The position numbers were made by a program, and so were the translations under genes. DNA of 64,000 nucleotides from Bacillus sp. AZ43 (lineage in GTDB: Bacteria; Actinomycetota; Actinomycetes; Mycobacteriales; Geodermatophilaceae): positions 84,880-148,879 of the forward strand of contig SPQJ01000006.1 in NCBI GenBank assembly GCA_004570425.1. Reading direction: 5' to 3'. The notes under the pieces were generated by a model. The model was not told where the DNA came from and made no database searches. It saw only the letters and a list, made by a program, of their open reading frames with translations. Position 1 is the first letter of the stretch; each line of letters begins with the position of its first letter. Of this stretch, positions 1 through 15,123 are shown piece by piece.

Positions 1-18
1 AACGTCCCGGTCCCGCAC

Positions 19-1545
19 ATGACGCCCGAGCAGTTCCGGCAGCACGGCCACGAGGTCGTGGACTGGATCGCCGACTACTGGTCGCGGATCGGGCAGTTCC
101 CGGTGCGGTCGCAGGTCGCGCCCGGCGACGTGCGGGCGGCGCTGCCGGAGCGGGCACCGGAGGAGGGCGAGCCGCTCTCGGCCGTCCTCGCCGACCTCGA
201 CCGCGTCGTCGTCCCCGGCCTCACCCACTGGCAGCACCCCGGCTTCTTCGGCTACTTCCCCGCCAACACGTCGGGACCGTCGGTGCTCGGCGACCTCGTC
301 TCGGCGGGTCTCGGCGTCCAGGGCATGTCCTGGGTGACCAGCCCCGCCGCCACCGAGCTCGAGCAGCACGTCATGGACTGGTTCGCCGACCTGCTCGGGC
401 TGCCCGCCTCCTTCCGGTCCACCGGCAGCGGCGGCGGGGTCGTCCAGGACTCCAGCTCCGGCGCCAACCTGGTGGCCCTGCTGGCCGCGCTGCACCGGTC
501 GAGCACCGGCGCGACGGTCCGCCACGGCGTCGAGCCCGACCGCGCGACCGTGTACGTCTCCAGCGAGACCCACTCCTCGATGGAGAAGGCCGTGCGCGTC
601 GCCGGCCTCGGCTCCGACGCCGTCCGCATCGTCGAGGTGGACGGCGACCTCGCCATGCGCCCCGCCGCGCTGGCCGCCCGACTCGAGCGCGACGTCGCAC
701 GGGGCTTCCGCCCGGTCCTCGTCTGCGCCACCGTCGGGACGACGTCGACCACCGCTGTCGACCCGCTCGCCGAGCTGGGCCCGATCTGCCAGAAGTACGG
801 CGTCTGGCTGCACGTCGACGCCGCCTACGCCGGCGTCAGCGGCATCGTCCCCGAGCTGCGCGAGCTGCAGGCCGGCGTGGAGTGGGCCGACAGCTACACC
901 ACCGACGCCCACAAGTGGCTGCTCACCGGCTTCGACGCCACGCTCTTCTGGGTCGCCGACCGGGCCGCCCTCACCGGGGCGCTGGCGATCCTCCCCGAGT
1001 ACCTGCGCAACGCCGCCACGGACGCCGGCGCCGTGGTCGACTTCCGCGACTGGCAGGTCCCGCTCGGGCGGCGCTTCCGGGCCCTCAAGCTCTGGTTCGT
1101 GCTCCGCTGGTACGGCGCCGAGGGCCTGCGCGCCCACATCCGCTCCCACGTGGCGATGGCCCAGGAGCTCGCCCGCTGGGCCGACGCCGACGAGCGGTTC
1201 GACGTCGTCGCGCCGCACCCCCTGTCGCTGGTCTGCCTCCGCCCGCGCTGGGCCGACGGGGTGGAGGCCGACGTCGCCACCATGACGCTGCTCGAGCGAC
1301 TCAACGACGGCGGCGAGGTGTTCCTGACCCACACCAACGTCGGCGGCACGCCGGTCCTGCGGGTCGCCGTTGGCTCCCCCGCCACCACGCCGGCGCACGT
1401 CGAGCGCCTCTGGGCGCTGCTGCGCGAGAACCACGACTTCCTGGCCGAGGACTTCGCCGCCGCGGCCGCCGAGCGCGCCAGGGCCCAGCAACCCACCGAG
1501 CAGCCGGCCGGTGACGAGCCCGCGGCCGCTACAGCGAACGGATGA
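19..1545 (+). CDS. PLP-dependent aromatic-L-amino-acid decarboxylase family protein
   Basis: Group II pyridoxal-phosphate decarboxylase, probably releasing CO2 from an aromatic amino acid (Trp, Tyr or DOPA type) in the cytosol; the substrate cannot be fixed from sequence. The protein of 508 residues shows the family landmarks: His185 in SSETHSS stacking on the cofactor ring, Asp267 in HVDAAYAG binding the pyridine nitrogen, and Lys299 in DAHKWLL forming the Schiff base. The N-terminus (MTPEQFRQHGHEVVDWIADY) matches where family members begin, but the frame stays open to the window edge, so a slightly earlier start is possible. The last ~25 residues are an Ala/Glu/Pro-rich tail outside the fold. 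The end overlaps the convergent tesB gene by 17 bp. Confidence 0.88.
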   Translation: MTPEQFRQHGHEVVDWIADYWSRIGQFPVRSQVAPGDVRAALPERAPEEGEPLSAVLADLDRVVVPGLTHWQHPGFFGYFPANTSGPSVLGDLVSAGLGVQGMSWVTSPAATELEQHVMDWFADLLGLPASFRSTGSGGGVVQDSSSGANLVALLAALHRSSTGATVRHGVEPDRATVYVSSETHSSMEKAVRVAGLGSDAVRIVEVDGDLAMRPAALAARLERDVARGFRPVLVCATVGTTSTTAVDPLAELGPICQKYGVWLHVDAAYAGVSGIVPELRELQAGVEWADSYTTDAHKWLLTGFDATLFWVADRAALTGALAILPEYLRNAATDAGAVVDFRDWQVPLGRRFRALKLWFVLRWYGAEGLRAHIRSHVAMAQELARWADADERFDVVAPHPLSLVCLRPRWADGVEADVATMTLLERLNDGGEVFLTHTNVGGTPVLRVAVGSPATTPAHVERLWALLRENHDFLAEDFAAAAAERARAQQPTEQPAGDEPAAATANG

Positions 1546-2397
1546 GGCCCTCCTGGGCCACCGTGGCGACGTGCGTGCCGTCGGCGGACCAGATGGTGCC
1601 GAAGCACAGCGCCCGGCCCGACGACGCCGCCGGGCTGTCGGTCTCGTAGAGGAACCAGTCGTCGGCGCGCACCGGCCGGTGGAACCAGACCGCGTGGTCG
1701 AGGCTGGCGCCGACGAAGTCCGGCCAGCCGCCGCCGAGGCGGGCGAAGCCGGCCGACAGCAGCGTCAGGTCGCTCACGAAGGTCAGCGCCGCCGCGTGCA
1801 CCGCGGGGTCCTCCCCCAGCTCCCCGGCGACCCGCAGCCACGTGTAGCTCTTCGTGTCCGGCGGTGACTTCGGGGGTGCGGTGAACGGGTCGTGCAGGAA
1901 CCGCTGGTCGACGACCTTGCCCATCGCGGCCATCCACGCGGCCTTCTCGCCGTGCCGCGCGACGATGTCCGCCGTCCCGGGGAGGGTCGCAGGTGCCGGC
2001 ACGTCCGGCATCGGTTGCGCGTGGGCAGCCACGGCCTCCTCGCCGGCGTGGAAGTCGGCGGTCAGCGCGAAGATCGCGACGTCCTCCCCCTTGCGGTACT
2101 GGCGCGCCACGACGCGCCGGGTCGTGAACGACCGCCCGTCCCGGATGCGGTCGACCTCGTAGCGGATCTCCTCGAACGGGTCGCCGGGGCGCAGGAAGTA
2201 GGCGTGCAGCGAGTGCACCGCGCGGTCCTCCGGCACGGTCCGCTCCGCGGCCATCAGCGCCTGACCGGCCACCTGTCCGCCGAAGATGCGCTGCCGCTCG
2301 GTGCTCGGGGTCTGCCCGACGTAGACGTCGGGCTTGCGCTCCTCGAGCTCCAGGATCGCGAGCAACCCCGCCGCCTGGCTGCGCCCCGCACCCTCGC

Positions 2398-2401
<4 letters not shown>
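1529..2401 (-). CDS. tesB: Acyl-CoA thioesterase II (TesB family)
   Basis: Hydrolyses acyl-CoA to free acid and CoA in the cytosol. The 290-residue protein has the double hot-dog layout: an N-terminal half with FGGQVAGQAL and HSLHAYFLRPGDP, and a C-terminal half with SLDHAVWFHRP and a terminal AQEGLIR, all characteristic of TesB. The GTG start overlaps the pyk stop (GTGA), so translation is probably coupled to pyk. The pyk-tesB pairing is seen in other actinobacteria and does not by itself reveal the physiological acyl-CoA. The 3' end overlaps the convergent decarboxylase gene. Confidence 0.9.
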
Positions 2402-3813
<1,412 letters not shown>

Positions 3814-3820
3814 GGTGATA

Positions 3821-3826
3821 ACGCTA
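3821..3826 (-). promoter_or_regulatory. Probable -10 box for leaderless pyk mRNA
   Basis: TAGCGT on the minus strand lies 7 nt before the pyk ATG. This matches the actinobacterial TAnnnT box for transcripts that begin at the start codon. No Shine-Dalgarno sequence is present and no clear -35 box was seen. Confidence 0.5.
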
Positions 3827-3852
3827 GTGCCCAGCCGAACCCACGGCGCATA

Positions 3853-3898
3853 CGCCCCGGGGCGGGACCCGCGTGTCGGCAGGTCCCGCCCCGGGGCG
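3853..3898 (-). terminator. Perfect 17-bp hairpin after gltBD
   Basis: Left arm 3853-3869 (CGCCCCGGGGCGGGACC) and right arm 3882-3898 are exact reverse complements with a 12-nt loop. It starts 18 bp past the gltD stop and ends before the pyk promoter. No T-tract follows, as is common in high-GC actinobacteria. The most likely job is termination of gltBD and insulation of pyk. Confidence 0.75.
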
Positions 3899-3915
3899 GT
3901 GGGTGGTGCGGGAGG

Positions 3916-5406
3916 TCACCTCAGGGCGACCGTCGTGGGGGCGACGGGCACCGGCAGCATCGAGTTGCCGGTCAGCCAGGTGTCCGCGGCCGCGGCGGCG
4001 GCCCGGCCCTCCGCGATCGCCCACACGATCAGCGACTGGCCGCGGCCCATGTCGCCGGCGACGAAGACGCCGGGCTCGGTGGACATGAACGCCTCGTCGC
4101 GGGCCACGTTGCCGCGGCCGTCGACCTCGACGCCCAGCTCGTCCACCAGGCCCTCGCGCTGGGCGCCGGTGAAGCCCATCGCCAGGAAGACCAGGTCGGC
4201 CCGCAGCTCGCGCTCGGTGCCCTCGATCTTCTGGAACCGGCCGTCGACCCGCTCGACCTCGTGCAGCAGCAGCGCCCGCACGTTGCCCTCGCCGTCGTCC
4301 AGGAAGCGCTCGGTGTTGACCGAGTACAGCCGCTCCCCGCCCTCCTCGTGGGCGCTGGAGACGCGCATGATCATCGGGTAGGTGGGCCACGGGTTGGCGG
4401 CCTGGTCCCGGCGGTCCGGCGGCGCCGGCATGATCTCCAGCTGCGTCACCGAGGCGGCGCCCTGCCGGTGCGCCGTGCCCAGGCAGTCGGCGCCGGTGTC
4501 GCCGCCGCCGACGATCACGACGTGCTTGCCGTGGGCGTTGATCGGCGGGTCGTCGAGCTCGCCGAGCGCCTGGCGGTTGCCGTAGGGCAGGTACTCCATG
4601 GCCAGGTGGATGCCGGAGAGCTCCCGGCCGGGGGCCGGCAGGTCGCGGCCGACGGTGGCACCACCGGCCAGGACGACGGCGTCGTACTCGCCGCGCAGCT
4701 GCTCGGTCGACAGGTCGTCCTCGCCCGCGCCGCCGACCTCGACGCCGGTGACGAAGCGGGTGCCCTCGGCGCGCATCTGGTCCAGCCGGCGGTCGAGGAC
4801 GGCCTTCTCCATCTTGAACTCGGGGATGCCGTACCGCAGCAGCCCGCCGATGCGGTCGGCCCGCTCGTAGACGGTCACCTCGTGCCCGGCGCGGGTCAGC
4901 TGCTGGGCGGCGGCCAGGCCCGCCGGGCCGGAGCCCACGACGGCGACCTTCTTGCCGGTGCGCTCGGCCGGGGTCTGCGGGGAGACCCACCCCTCGTCCC
5001 AGGCGCGGTCGATGATCTCCCACTCGATCTGCTTGATCGTCACCGGCGACTCCTGCAGGTTCAGCACGCAGGAGCCCTCGCACGGCGCGGGGCAGAGCTT
5101 GCCGGTGAACTCCGGGAAGTTGTTCGTCGCGTGCAGCCGCTCGATGGCCTCCTGCCAGTCGTCGCGGCGGGCGAGGTCGTTCCACTCCGGGATCAGGTTG
5201 GCCACCGGGCACGCGTGGTGGCAGAACGGGATGCCGCAGTCCATGCAGCGCGCCGCCTGCTTCCGGACCTCCTTGGTCGGGAAGAGCGGGTCCTCGCCGT
5301 TCTGCCGGGCGACGTAGACGTCCTTCCAGTCGCGGATCCGGACCTCGACCGGACGGCGCGGCGGCAGCGCCCGGTCGTACTTCAGGAAACCGGTGCTGTC
5401 AGCCAC
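3916..5406 (-). CDS. gltD: Glutamate synthase (NADPH) small subunit
   Basis: Beta subunit of GOGAT: oxidises NADPH on FAD and passes electrons through 4Fe-4S clusters to GltB. The 496-residue product has the N-terminal cysteine motifs CMDCGIPFCHHACP and CPAPCEGSC, then two dinucleotide folds (VAVVGSGPAGLAAA for FAD and HVVIVGGGDTGADC for NADPH), and ends with the FAD-closing VFVAGDMGRGQS. I chose the GTG at 5406 (VADSTGFLKY) because AAGGAGG lies 7 nt upstream and the family begins there. It follows gltB by 53 bp in the same operon and is closed by a perfect hairpin. Confidence 0.97.
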   Translation of the reverse strand: MADSTGFLKYDRALPPRRPVEVRIRDWKDVYVARQNGEDPLFPTKEVRKQAARCMDCGIPFCHHACPVANLIPEWNDLARRDDWQEAIERLHATNNFPEFTGKLCPAPCEGSCVLNLQESPVTIKQIEWEIIDRAWDEGWVSPQTPAERTGKKVAVVGSGPAGLAAAQQLTRAGHEVTVYERADRIGGLLRYGIPEFKMEKAVLDRRLDQMRAEGTRFVTGVEVGGAGEDDLSTEQLRGEYDAVVLAGGATVGRDLPAPGRELSGIHLAMEYLPYGNRQALGELDDPPINAHGKHVVIVGGGDTGADCLGTAHRQGAASVTQLEIMPAPPDRRDQAANPWPTYPMIMRVSSAHEEGGERLYSVNTERFLDDGEGNVRALLLHEVERVDGRFQKIEGTERELRADLVFLAMGFTGAQREGLVDELGVEVDGRGNVARDEAFMSTEPGVFVAGDMGRGQSLIVWAIAEGRAAAAAADTWLTGNSMLPVPVAPTTVALR

Positions 5407-5459
5407 GAGCCGCCTCCTTCTGCGCGATGTGCGTGAGACATCCGGTCGAGTAGCGCGTC

Positions 5460-5478
<19 letters not shown>
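5403..5478. repeat. 15-bp direct repeat linking gltB end and gltD ribosome binding site
   Basis: CCACGAGCCGCCTCC occurs at 5403-5417 and again at 5464-5478, 61 bp apart. On the minus strand the upstream copy codes for the last residues of GltB (EAARG) and the downstream copy is the gltD Shine-Dalgarno region running into its GTG start. It looks like a small local duplication. Confidence 0.6.
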
Positions 5479-10130
<4,652 letters not shown>

Positions 10131-10471
10131 GTCACTCCCGTCGTCGGCGGCCGTCCGCACCTCGGGCGAGGCGGCGGACGGGGGCTGGGGGCCCGGGCCG
10201 GTGGTCAAGGGCGGGCACTGCGGAGGCCGGCCGCCGAGGAGGACGTCGGCCCCGGCGGGCTCTGGCTGGGGCCCCACCGGAGGGTGCCGGGGGGCTGTCG
10301 TCCGCGGGGCGACGCTGGCCCGGTCCGACGGAGGACCCGGCCAGGGTCGCCGGCGGGTCTGCTGCGAAGGGTACACAGCCGTAACACGGCTCCCTCCTGC
10401 ATAAACCCGAGTTGCGGCGCGTCGGCAGGATCACTGCGGTTCCTGGCCGGACGCCCACCTGCGGGGATCGG
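10131..10471. other. Intergenic region upstream of gltB (341 bp)
   Basis: Separates lgt from gltB, both on the minus strand. No convincing gene: the open frames across it are compositional. It must hold the gltB promoter. The only structured element I see is an inverted repeat at 10377-10391. No riboswitch or RNA gene was recognised. Confidence 0.5.
10377..10391. promoter_or_regulatory. Inverted repeat in gltB upstream region
   Basis: AGCCGT-AAC-ACGGCT is a perfect 6-bp inverted repeat about 250 bp before the gltB start. It is a possible regulator site. A nearby GTTAC-n6-GTACC (minus strand) only loosely resembles a GlnR box, so no regulator is assigned. Confidence 0.3.
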
Positions 10472-11413
10472 TCAGCCCGGTTCCGCGGGTCGGTGATCAT
10501 CCTCACGGGCGGGAGCCGGCCCGACGGGGTCCGACGCGGTGCCGGCGCCGGCCTCCGGCCCGGTCGGAGCCTCGCCGCCGCGGTCGATGACCTCCCGGGG
10601 CTTCCCGCGCTGCCAGACGAAGTAGGCCACCGCGAGCAGTCCCACGACGACCGACGTGTACACGTTCAGCCGCACGCCGAAGATGGTCTCCGCCGGATCG
10701 GTGCGGAGCAGCTCCACCCACAACCGGCCGAGGCAGTAGGACGCCACGTAGAGCGCGAAGGCACGGCCGTGGCCCAGGCGGAACCGCCGGTCGGCCCAGA
10801 CGACCACGGCGGCGGCCGCGAGGTTCCACAGCAGCTCGTAGAGGAACGTCGGGTGGAAGTGGCCCGCGACGACCGGGTCGCCGGCCGAGTCCAGGACCGC
10901 CCGGCCGCCCGACCACTCGTAGATGGTCAGCGCCCAGGGCAGGTCGGTCGGCCCGCCGTAGAGCTCGTTGTTGAACCAGTTGCCGAGCCGGCCGATCGCC
11001 TGGGCCACGAGCAGCCCGGGCGCCAGCGCGTCGGCGAACGCCGGCAGCGGGATGCCGCGCCGGCGGCAGGCGATCCACGCCCCTACCCCGCCGAGCGCGA
11101 TGGCGCCCCAGATGCCGAGCCCGCCCTCCCAGATGGCGAAGGCCCGCAGCGGGTCGCCGCCCTCGCCGAAGTAGGCCGCCGGACTGGAGATCACGTGGTA
11201 CAGGCGGCCGCCGATGATGCCGAACGGCACGGCCCAGACGGCGATGTCGAGGACGTCCCCCGCCGCGCCGCCGCGGGCCACCCACCGCCGCTCGGTGATG
11301 AGCACCGCGGCGACGATGCCCGCGACGATGCACAGCGCGTACGCCCGGAGGGGCAGCGGGCCCAGTTCCCAGACGCCCTGGGTGGGGCTGGGGATGGCGG
11401 CGAGCGCGGTCAT
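10472..11413 (-). CDS. lgt: Prolipoprotein diacylglyceryl transferase
   Basis: Membrane enzyme that moves a diacylglyceryl group from phosphatidylglycerol to the lipobox cysteine, the first step of lipoprotein maturation. The 313-residue protein shows about seven membrane segments and the conserved signatures GGRLYHVI, WEGGLGIWGA, RLGNWFNNELYG and HPTFLYELLWN. A ~35-residue hydrophilic, Pro/Glu-rich tail ends the protein. Its ATG overlaps the trpA stop (ATGA), so it is translated as the last gene of trpCBA-lgt. Clients in this window include the lipoproteins LpqY and AglE; LspA at 43-44 kb does the next step. Confidence 0.96.
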   Translation of the reverse strand: MTALAAIPSPTQGVWELGPLPLRAYALCIVAGIVAAVLITERRWVARGGAAGDVLDIAVWAVPFGIIGGRLYHVISSPAAYFGEGGDPLRAFAIWEGGLGIWGAIALGGVGAWIACRRRGIPLPAFADALAPGLLVAQAIGRLGNWFNNELYGGPTDLPWALTIYEWSGGRAVLDSAGDPVVAGHFHPTFLYELLWNLAAAAVVVWADRRFRLGHGRAFALYVASYCLGRLWVELLRTDPAETIFGVRLNVYTSVVVGLLAVAYFVWQRGKPREVIDRGGEAPTGPEAGAGTASDPVGPAPAREDDHRPAEPG

Positions 11414-12210
11414 GCCCGCACCCCCGCCCGGCGGACGCCCGCGGCGAGGTCCTCGGTGAGCGCGCGGACCCCGTCGGCCCCGCGGCCCTCGAGCATCTCG
11501 CGCACGTAGGCGGAGCCGACGATGACGCCGTCGGCGAAGGCGGCGACCTCGGCGGCCTGATCGCCGTTCGAGACGCCGAGTCCCACGCAGACGGCGAGGT
11601 CGGGTGCCGCGGCGCGGGTACGGGCGACCAGGCTCTCGGCCGCGTCGCCCACGGTCGCCCGCGTGCCGGTGACCCCCATGGTGGAGGCCGCGTAGACGAA
11701 GCCGCGGCAGGCGGCGGTGGTGCTGACCAGCCGGGCGTCGGTGGAGGACGGCGCGACGAGGAACACCCGGTCCAGCCCGGTCCGGTCGCTGGCGGCGATC
11801 CACTCCCCCGCCTCCTCCGGGATCAGGTCCGGCGTGATGGCGCCGGCCCCGCCCGCGGCGGCCAGGTCGGTGGCGAACCGGTCGACGCCGTAGCGCTCGA
11901 TCGGGTTCCAGTAGCTCATGACCGCCGCGGCGGCACCGGCGTCGGCCACCGCCTCGACCGCCCTCAGCACGTCGCGCATCCCCACACCGGCGCGGACGGC
12001 CACGTCCACGGCCTCCTGGATCACCGGCCCGTCCATGCCCGGGTCGCTGTACGGGACGCCGATCTCGATCACGTCTGCCCCGGCCTCGACCGCGGCCACC
12101 ATGGCCGCGATGGAGGTGTCGACGTCCGGGTAGCCCACCGGCAGGTAGGCGATCAGCGCGGCGCGGTCGTGCGCCCTCGCGGCGGCGATGCCGTCGGCCA
12201 GCCTGCTCAT
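11410..12210 (-). CDS. trpA: Tryptophan synthase alpha chain
   Basis: Cleaves indole-3-glycerol phosphate to indole and glyceraldehyde 3-phosphate, handing indole to TrpB. The 266-residue TIM barrel has the two catalytic acids at the canonical positions, Glu49 ([12 protein letters not shown]) and Asp60. The phosphate-binding end ([15 protein letters not shown]) is intact. The ATG overlaps the trpB stop by 4 bp and the stop overlaps the lgt start, so the three are co-translated. Confidence 0.97.
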   Translation of the reverse strand: MSRLADGIAAARAHDRAALIAYLPVGYPDVDTSIAAMVAAVEAGADVIEIGVPYSDPGMDGPVIQEAVDVAVRAGVGMRDVLRAVEAVADAGAAAAVMSYWNPIERYGVDRFATDLAAAGGAGAITPDLIPEEAGEWIAASDRTGLDRVFLVAPSSTDARLVSTTAACRGFVYAASTMGVTGTRATVGDAAESLVARTRAAAPDLAVCVGLGVSNGDQAAEVAAFADGVIVGSAYVREMLEGRGADGVRALTEDLAAGVRRAGVRA

Positions 12211-13556
12211 GCCTGCTCTCCCGCGTCCGGGCCGGCGACGGCCTCGTCGTTGCTGACCGCACCCTCCGTGGGCCGCTGGTCGGTGTCCAGACCCGGGCCC
12301 GGGTCGACCTCCTCGCGGTCGCCGAGGCCGAACCAGCGGGACGCCGTCTCGACGTCCTTGTCGCCGCGTCCGGAGAGGCTCACCAGCAGCAGCGCCTCGG
12401 GCCCGAGCTCCTGGCCCAGCTTCATGGCCCCGGCGAGGGCGTGGGCGGACTCGATGGCCGGGATGATGCCCTCGGTGCGGCACAGGAGGGCGAAGGCCTC
12501 CATCGCCTCGGCGTCGGTGACCGGCCGGTACTCCGCCCGGCCGATGTCGTGCAGGTACGAGTGCTCCGGCCCGACGCCCGGGTAGTCCAGGCCGGCGCTG
12601 ATCGAGTGCGACTCGATCGTCTGGCCGTTGTCGTCCTGCAGCAGGTACGAGCGGGCGCCGTGCAGCACGCCGGGCGACCCGCCGGTGATCGTCGCCGCGT
12701 GCCGGCCGGTGTCGACGCCGTCGCCGCCGGCCTCCAGGCCGATCAGCCGCACTCCCTCGTCGGGGACGAAGGCGGTGAAGATGCCGATGGCGTTCGACCC
12801 GCCGCCGACGCAGGCCAGGACGGCGTCGGGCAGCCGGCCCTCCCGGTCCAGCACCTGCGCGCGGGCCTCGTCGCCGATCACCCGCTGGAAGTCGCGGACC
12901 ATCGCGGGGAACGGGTGCGGGCCCGCGACGGTGCCGAAGACGTAGTTCGTCGTCCCCACGTTGGTCACCCAGTCGCGGAACGCCTCGTTGATCGCGTCCT
13001 TGAGCGTGCGGGAGCCGGTGGTCACCGGGATGACCTCGGCGCCGAGCAGCCGCATCCGGGCGACGTTGAGCGCCTGGCGGCGGGTGTCCTCCTCGCCCAT
13101 GTAGACGGTGCAGGACAGCCCCATGAGCGCCGCCGCGGTCGCCGTCGCCACGCCGTGCTGGCCGGCCCCGGTCTCGGCGATCACCCGCGTCTTGCCGATG
13201 CGCCGGGTCAGCAACGCCTGGCCCAGCACGTTGTTGATCTTGTGCGAGCCGGTGTGGTTGAGGTCCTCCCGCTTGAGCAGCACCCGAGCCCCGCCGCAGT
13301 GCTCGGCGAACTTCGGCACCTCGGTGACCGGGCTCGGCCGGCCGGTGTAGTCGCGCTGCAGCCGGGCGAACTCGTCGAGGAAGGTGGGATCGACCCGCAT
13401 CGCCTCGTAGGCCTCGGTCAGCTCGTCCAGCGCGGCGATCAGGGCCTCGGGCACGAACCGCCCGCCGAAGATGCCGAAGTGCCCGGTCTCGTCGGGCCAG
13501 TCCGGGCGCGCCGGGAGCGAGAGTTCTCCGGGTTGCGGCGGGCTGGTCGTCGTCAT
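12207..13556 (-). CDS. trpB: Tryptophan synthase beta chain
   Basis: PLP enzyme joining indole and serine to make tryptophan. The 449-residue product has the cofactor lysine Lys106 in HTGSHKINN, the ETGAGQHG loop and the phosphate-binding GGGSNAIG. A ~45-residue acidic extension after WFGLGD is not part of the core. I chose ATG 13556; an in-frame GTG lies two codons upstream. Neither has a clear Shine-Dalgarno sequence, but GACACT sits 6 nt before the ATG, so a leaderless mRNA is possible. trpC ends 43 bp upstream. Confidence 0.96.
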   Translation of the reverse strand: MTTTSPPQPGELSLPARPDWPDETGHFGIFGGRFVPEALIAALDELTEAYEAMRVDPTFLDEFARLQRDYTGRPSPVTEVPKFAEHCGGARVLLKREDLNHTGSHKINNVLGQALLTRRIGKTRVIAETGAGQHGVATATAAALMGLSCTVYMGEEDTRRQALNVARMRLLGAEVIPVTTGSRTLKDAINEAFRDWVTNVGTTNYVFGTVAGPHPFPAMVRDFQRVIGDEARAQVLDREGRLPDAVLACVGGGSNAIGIFTAFVPDEGVRLIGLEAGGDGVDTGRHAATITGGSPGVLHGARSYLLQDDNGQTIESHSISAGLDYPGVGPEHSYLHDIGRAEYRPVTDAEAMEAFALLCRTEGIIPAIESAHALAGAMKLGQELGPEALLLVSLSGRGDKDVETASRWFGLGDREEVDPGPGLDTDQRPTEGAVSNDEAVAGPDAGEQA

Positions 13557-13599
13557 GCCCACAGTGTCCCGCGTGACACCGACGGAACGGGCGAGGGGG

Positions 13600-14409
13600 T
13601 TACCGGCTGGTGCGCGGCGTGGCGGGGTGGGCGCCGGCGGTGACCAGGTCGGCGACCGCCTGACGGGCGTCGCCGGCGGTGACCAGACCCTCCCCGACCA
13701 GGACGGCGTCGGCGCCGGCCGCCGCGTAGGAGATGAGGTCGTGCGGCCCGCGGACGCCGGACTCGGCCACCTTCACCACGTCGGACGGCAGGCCGGGGGC
13801 GATCTTCTCGAACGTGCTCCGGTCGACCTCGAGCGTCGTCAGGTCGCGGGCGTTGACCCCGATCACCGAGGCGCCGGCGTCCAGCGCCCGGTCGGCCTCG
13901 GCCTCGGTGTGCACCTCGACCAGTGCGGTCATGCCCAGGGACTCGACCCGCTCGAGCAGCCCGACCAGAGCGTTCTGCTCCAGCGCGGCCACGATGAGGA
14001 GGACGACGTCGGCGCCGTGCGCCCGGGCCTCGTGCACCTGGTAGCTGCTGACGACGAAGTCCTTGCAGAGGATCGGCACGTCGACGACGGCGCGGACGGC
14101 GTCCAGGTCGGCCTGCGACCCGCCGAAGCGCCGCCGTTCGGTCAGCACGCTGATCACCCGGGCCCCACCGGCGGCGTACTGGACGGCGAGCTGCGCGGGA
14201 TCGGGGATGTCGGCGAGCTCGCCCTTGGAGGGGCTGCGCCGCTTGACCTCGGCGATGACCCCCACGCCGGGAGCGCGCAGCGCGGCCAGGGCGTCGATGG
14301 CGGGGCGGGCGGCGAGCGCCGCCGCCTTCACCTCGGCCAGCGGGGTGAGCGCCTCGCGGGCGGCGAGGTCCTCGCGGACACCGGCGACGATCTCGTCGAG
14401 CACGTTCAC
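13600..14409 (-). CDS. trpC: Indole-3-glycerol phosphate synthase
   Basis: Closes the indole ring of carboxyphenylamino-deoxyribulose phosphate. The 269-residue TIM barrel carries [13 protein letters not shown] with the catalytic Lys, CKDFVV, and ESGVRG near the end. The chosen GTG ([19 protein letters not shown]) matches where homologues begin; a longer open frame reaches upstream but is not family-like. The GTG overlaps by 4 bp the stop of a 13-codon ORF with an excellent ribosome binding site, so trpC may be translated by coupling. Confidence 0.96.
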   Translation of the reverse strand: MNVLDEIVAGVREDLAAREALTPLAEVKAAALAARPAIDALAALRAPGVGVIAEVKRRSPSKGELADIPDPAQLAVQYAAGGARVISVLTERRRFGGSQADLDAVRAVVDVPILCKDFVVSSYQVHEARAHGADVVLLIVAALEQNALVGLLERVESLGMTALVEVHTEAEADRALDAGASVIGVNARDLTTLEVDRSTFEKIAPGLPSDVVKVAESGVRGPHDLISYAAAGADAVLVGEGLVTAGDARQAVADLVTAGAHPATPRTSR

Positions 14410-14447
14410 GGCCGCGACCCTGCCGACACCGCTGCGCGGTCGCTCAT
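14406..14447 (-). CDS. 13-codon leader ORF coupled to trpC
   Basis: [13 protein letters not shown] followed by TGA. The ATG is preceded by GGAGG with a 5-nt gap, one of the best Shine-Dalgarno sites in the window, and its TGA overlaps the trpC GTG as GTGA. It is out of frame with trpC. It has no Trp codons, so it is not a classical attenuation peptide. Either it is a translated leader that feeds ribosomes to trpC or the pattern is chance. It is too short for family recognition. Confidence 0.45.
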   Translation of the reverse strand: MSDRAAVSAGSRP

Positions 14448-14478
14448 GCGGTCCTCCGGAAGTCGCACCGTGACGTCC

Positions 14479-14501
14479 CCTCACCAGACGGATGGGTGAG
14501 G
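14479..14501 (-). other. Hairpin in the trpC leader
   Basis: CCTCACC (14479-14485) and GGTGAGG (14495-14501) form a 7-bp stem with a 9-nt loop, between the membrane gene upstream and the 13-codon ORF. A TAGAGT box lies at 14504-14509 on the minus strand, so the hairpin could fall at the 5' end of a trpC transcript. It could be a weak terminator or a leader structure. Confidence 0.35.
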
Positions 14502-14568
14502 CCACTCTAGAGGCGACGGGGTGCCGCTCCGGCCGGGGGGCGGGGAGAACCGGGTGGGTCCCGTTCCG

Positions 14569-15123
14569 CTATGCGGTGGGGTCCTCGCCGCGGTCGAGCG
14601 CCTTCCAGGCGTCCTGGGCGCGCTCCTCGTCGGACCGGGGGCGGCGGGGCGCCTCCGGGCCGGGGCCCCGCTCGTAGCGCCGCCCCATCCCGGGCCAGCT
14701 GCGCCCCCGCACCACGACGAGCAGCCCCACCGCGGCACCCAGCGCGCCGGCCAGCAGCGCGAGGACGGGCCAGCCGGCGGACACCTCGACCGCCTCGCCC
14801 GCGGCGGTCTCCAGCCCGTCGCCCAGCGCCCGCCCACCCGACCAGGCGAGGACTCCCCCGGCGACCGCCACGAGCAGCCCCACCACCACCCGGCCCGCGG
14901 CCCGGACGGCCAGCAGGGCGAGCCCAGCGGCGAGCAGCACCAGGCCGGCCGCGGGCACGAGCGGCGCGGCGTCGGACCCCGACAGCGTCTCGACCACCGG
15001 GGGCAGCGGCGGCCGGCGCTCGATGGTCGACTCCGCCCACGCCTGCCCACCGGCGACCAGCGCCAGGACGCCGGCGACGACCGCGCCCAGGACCGCCGTC
15101 GTCAGCTCGCGACGAGCCGTCAT
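14569..15123 (-). CDS. Trp biosynthesis-associated membrane protein (TIGR02234-like)
   Basis: Membrane protein of 184 residues with about four hydrophobic segments (roughly 8-28, 53-73, 76-98 and 122-142) and a basic/acidic C-terminal tail. Its position directly after trpE and before trpC is where actinobacteria carry the Trp-associated membrane protein family; its biochemical role is unknown. The ATG overlaps the trpE stop (ATGA), so it is translated with trpE. Assignment rests on position plus general pattern, not on a strong motif. Confidence 0.75.
   Translation of the reverse strand: MTARRELTTAVLGAVVAGVLALVAGGQAWAESTIERRPPLPPVVETLSGSDAAPLVPAAGLVLLAAGLALLAVRAAGRVVVGLLVAVAGGVLAWSGGRALGDGLETAAGEAVEVSAGWPVLALLAGALGAAVGLLVVVRGRSWPGMGRRYERGPGPEAPRRPRSDEERAQDAWKALDRGEDPTA

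Noticed and set aside
10205..10402. 65-residue ORF upstream of gltB
   Set aside because: Composition typical of shadow frames; no Shine-Dalgarno sequence of note and no motif; it lies where the gltB promoter must be.
10346..10410. GlnR box controlling gltBD
   Set aside because: GTTAC-n6-GTACC fits the a-site but not the GAAAC b-site, and no second a-b pair follows. Too weak to call.
14406..14447. Classical Trp attenuator peptide before trpC
   Set aside because: The short ORF has no Trp codons and no alternative terminator/antiterminator stems are evident.
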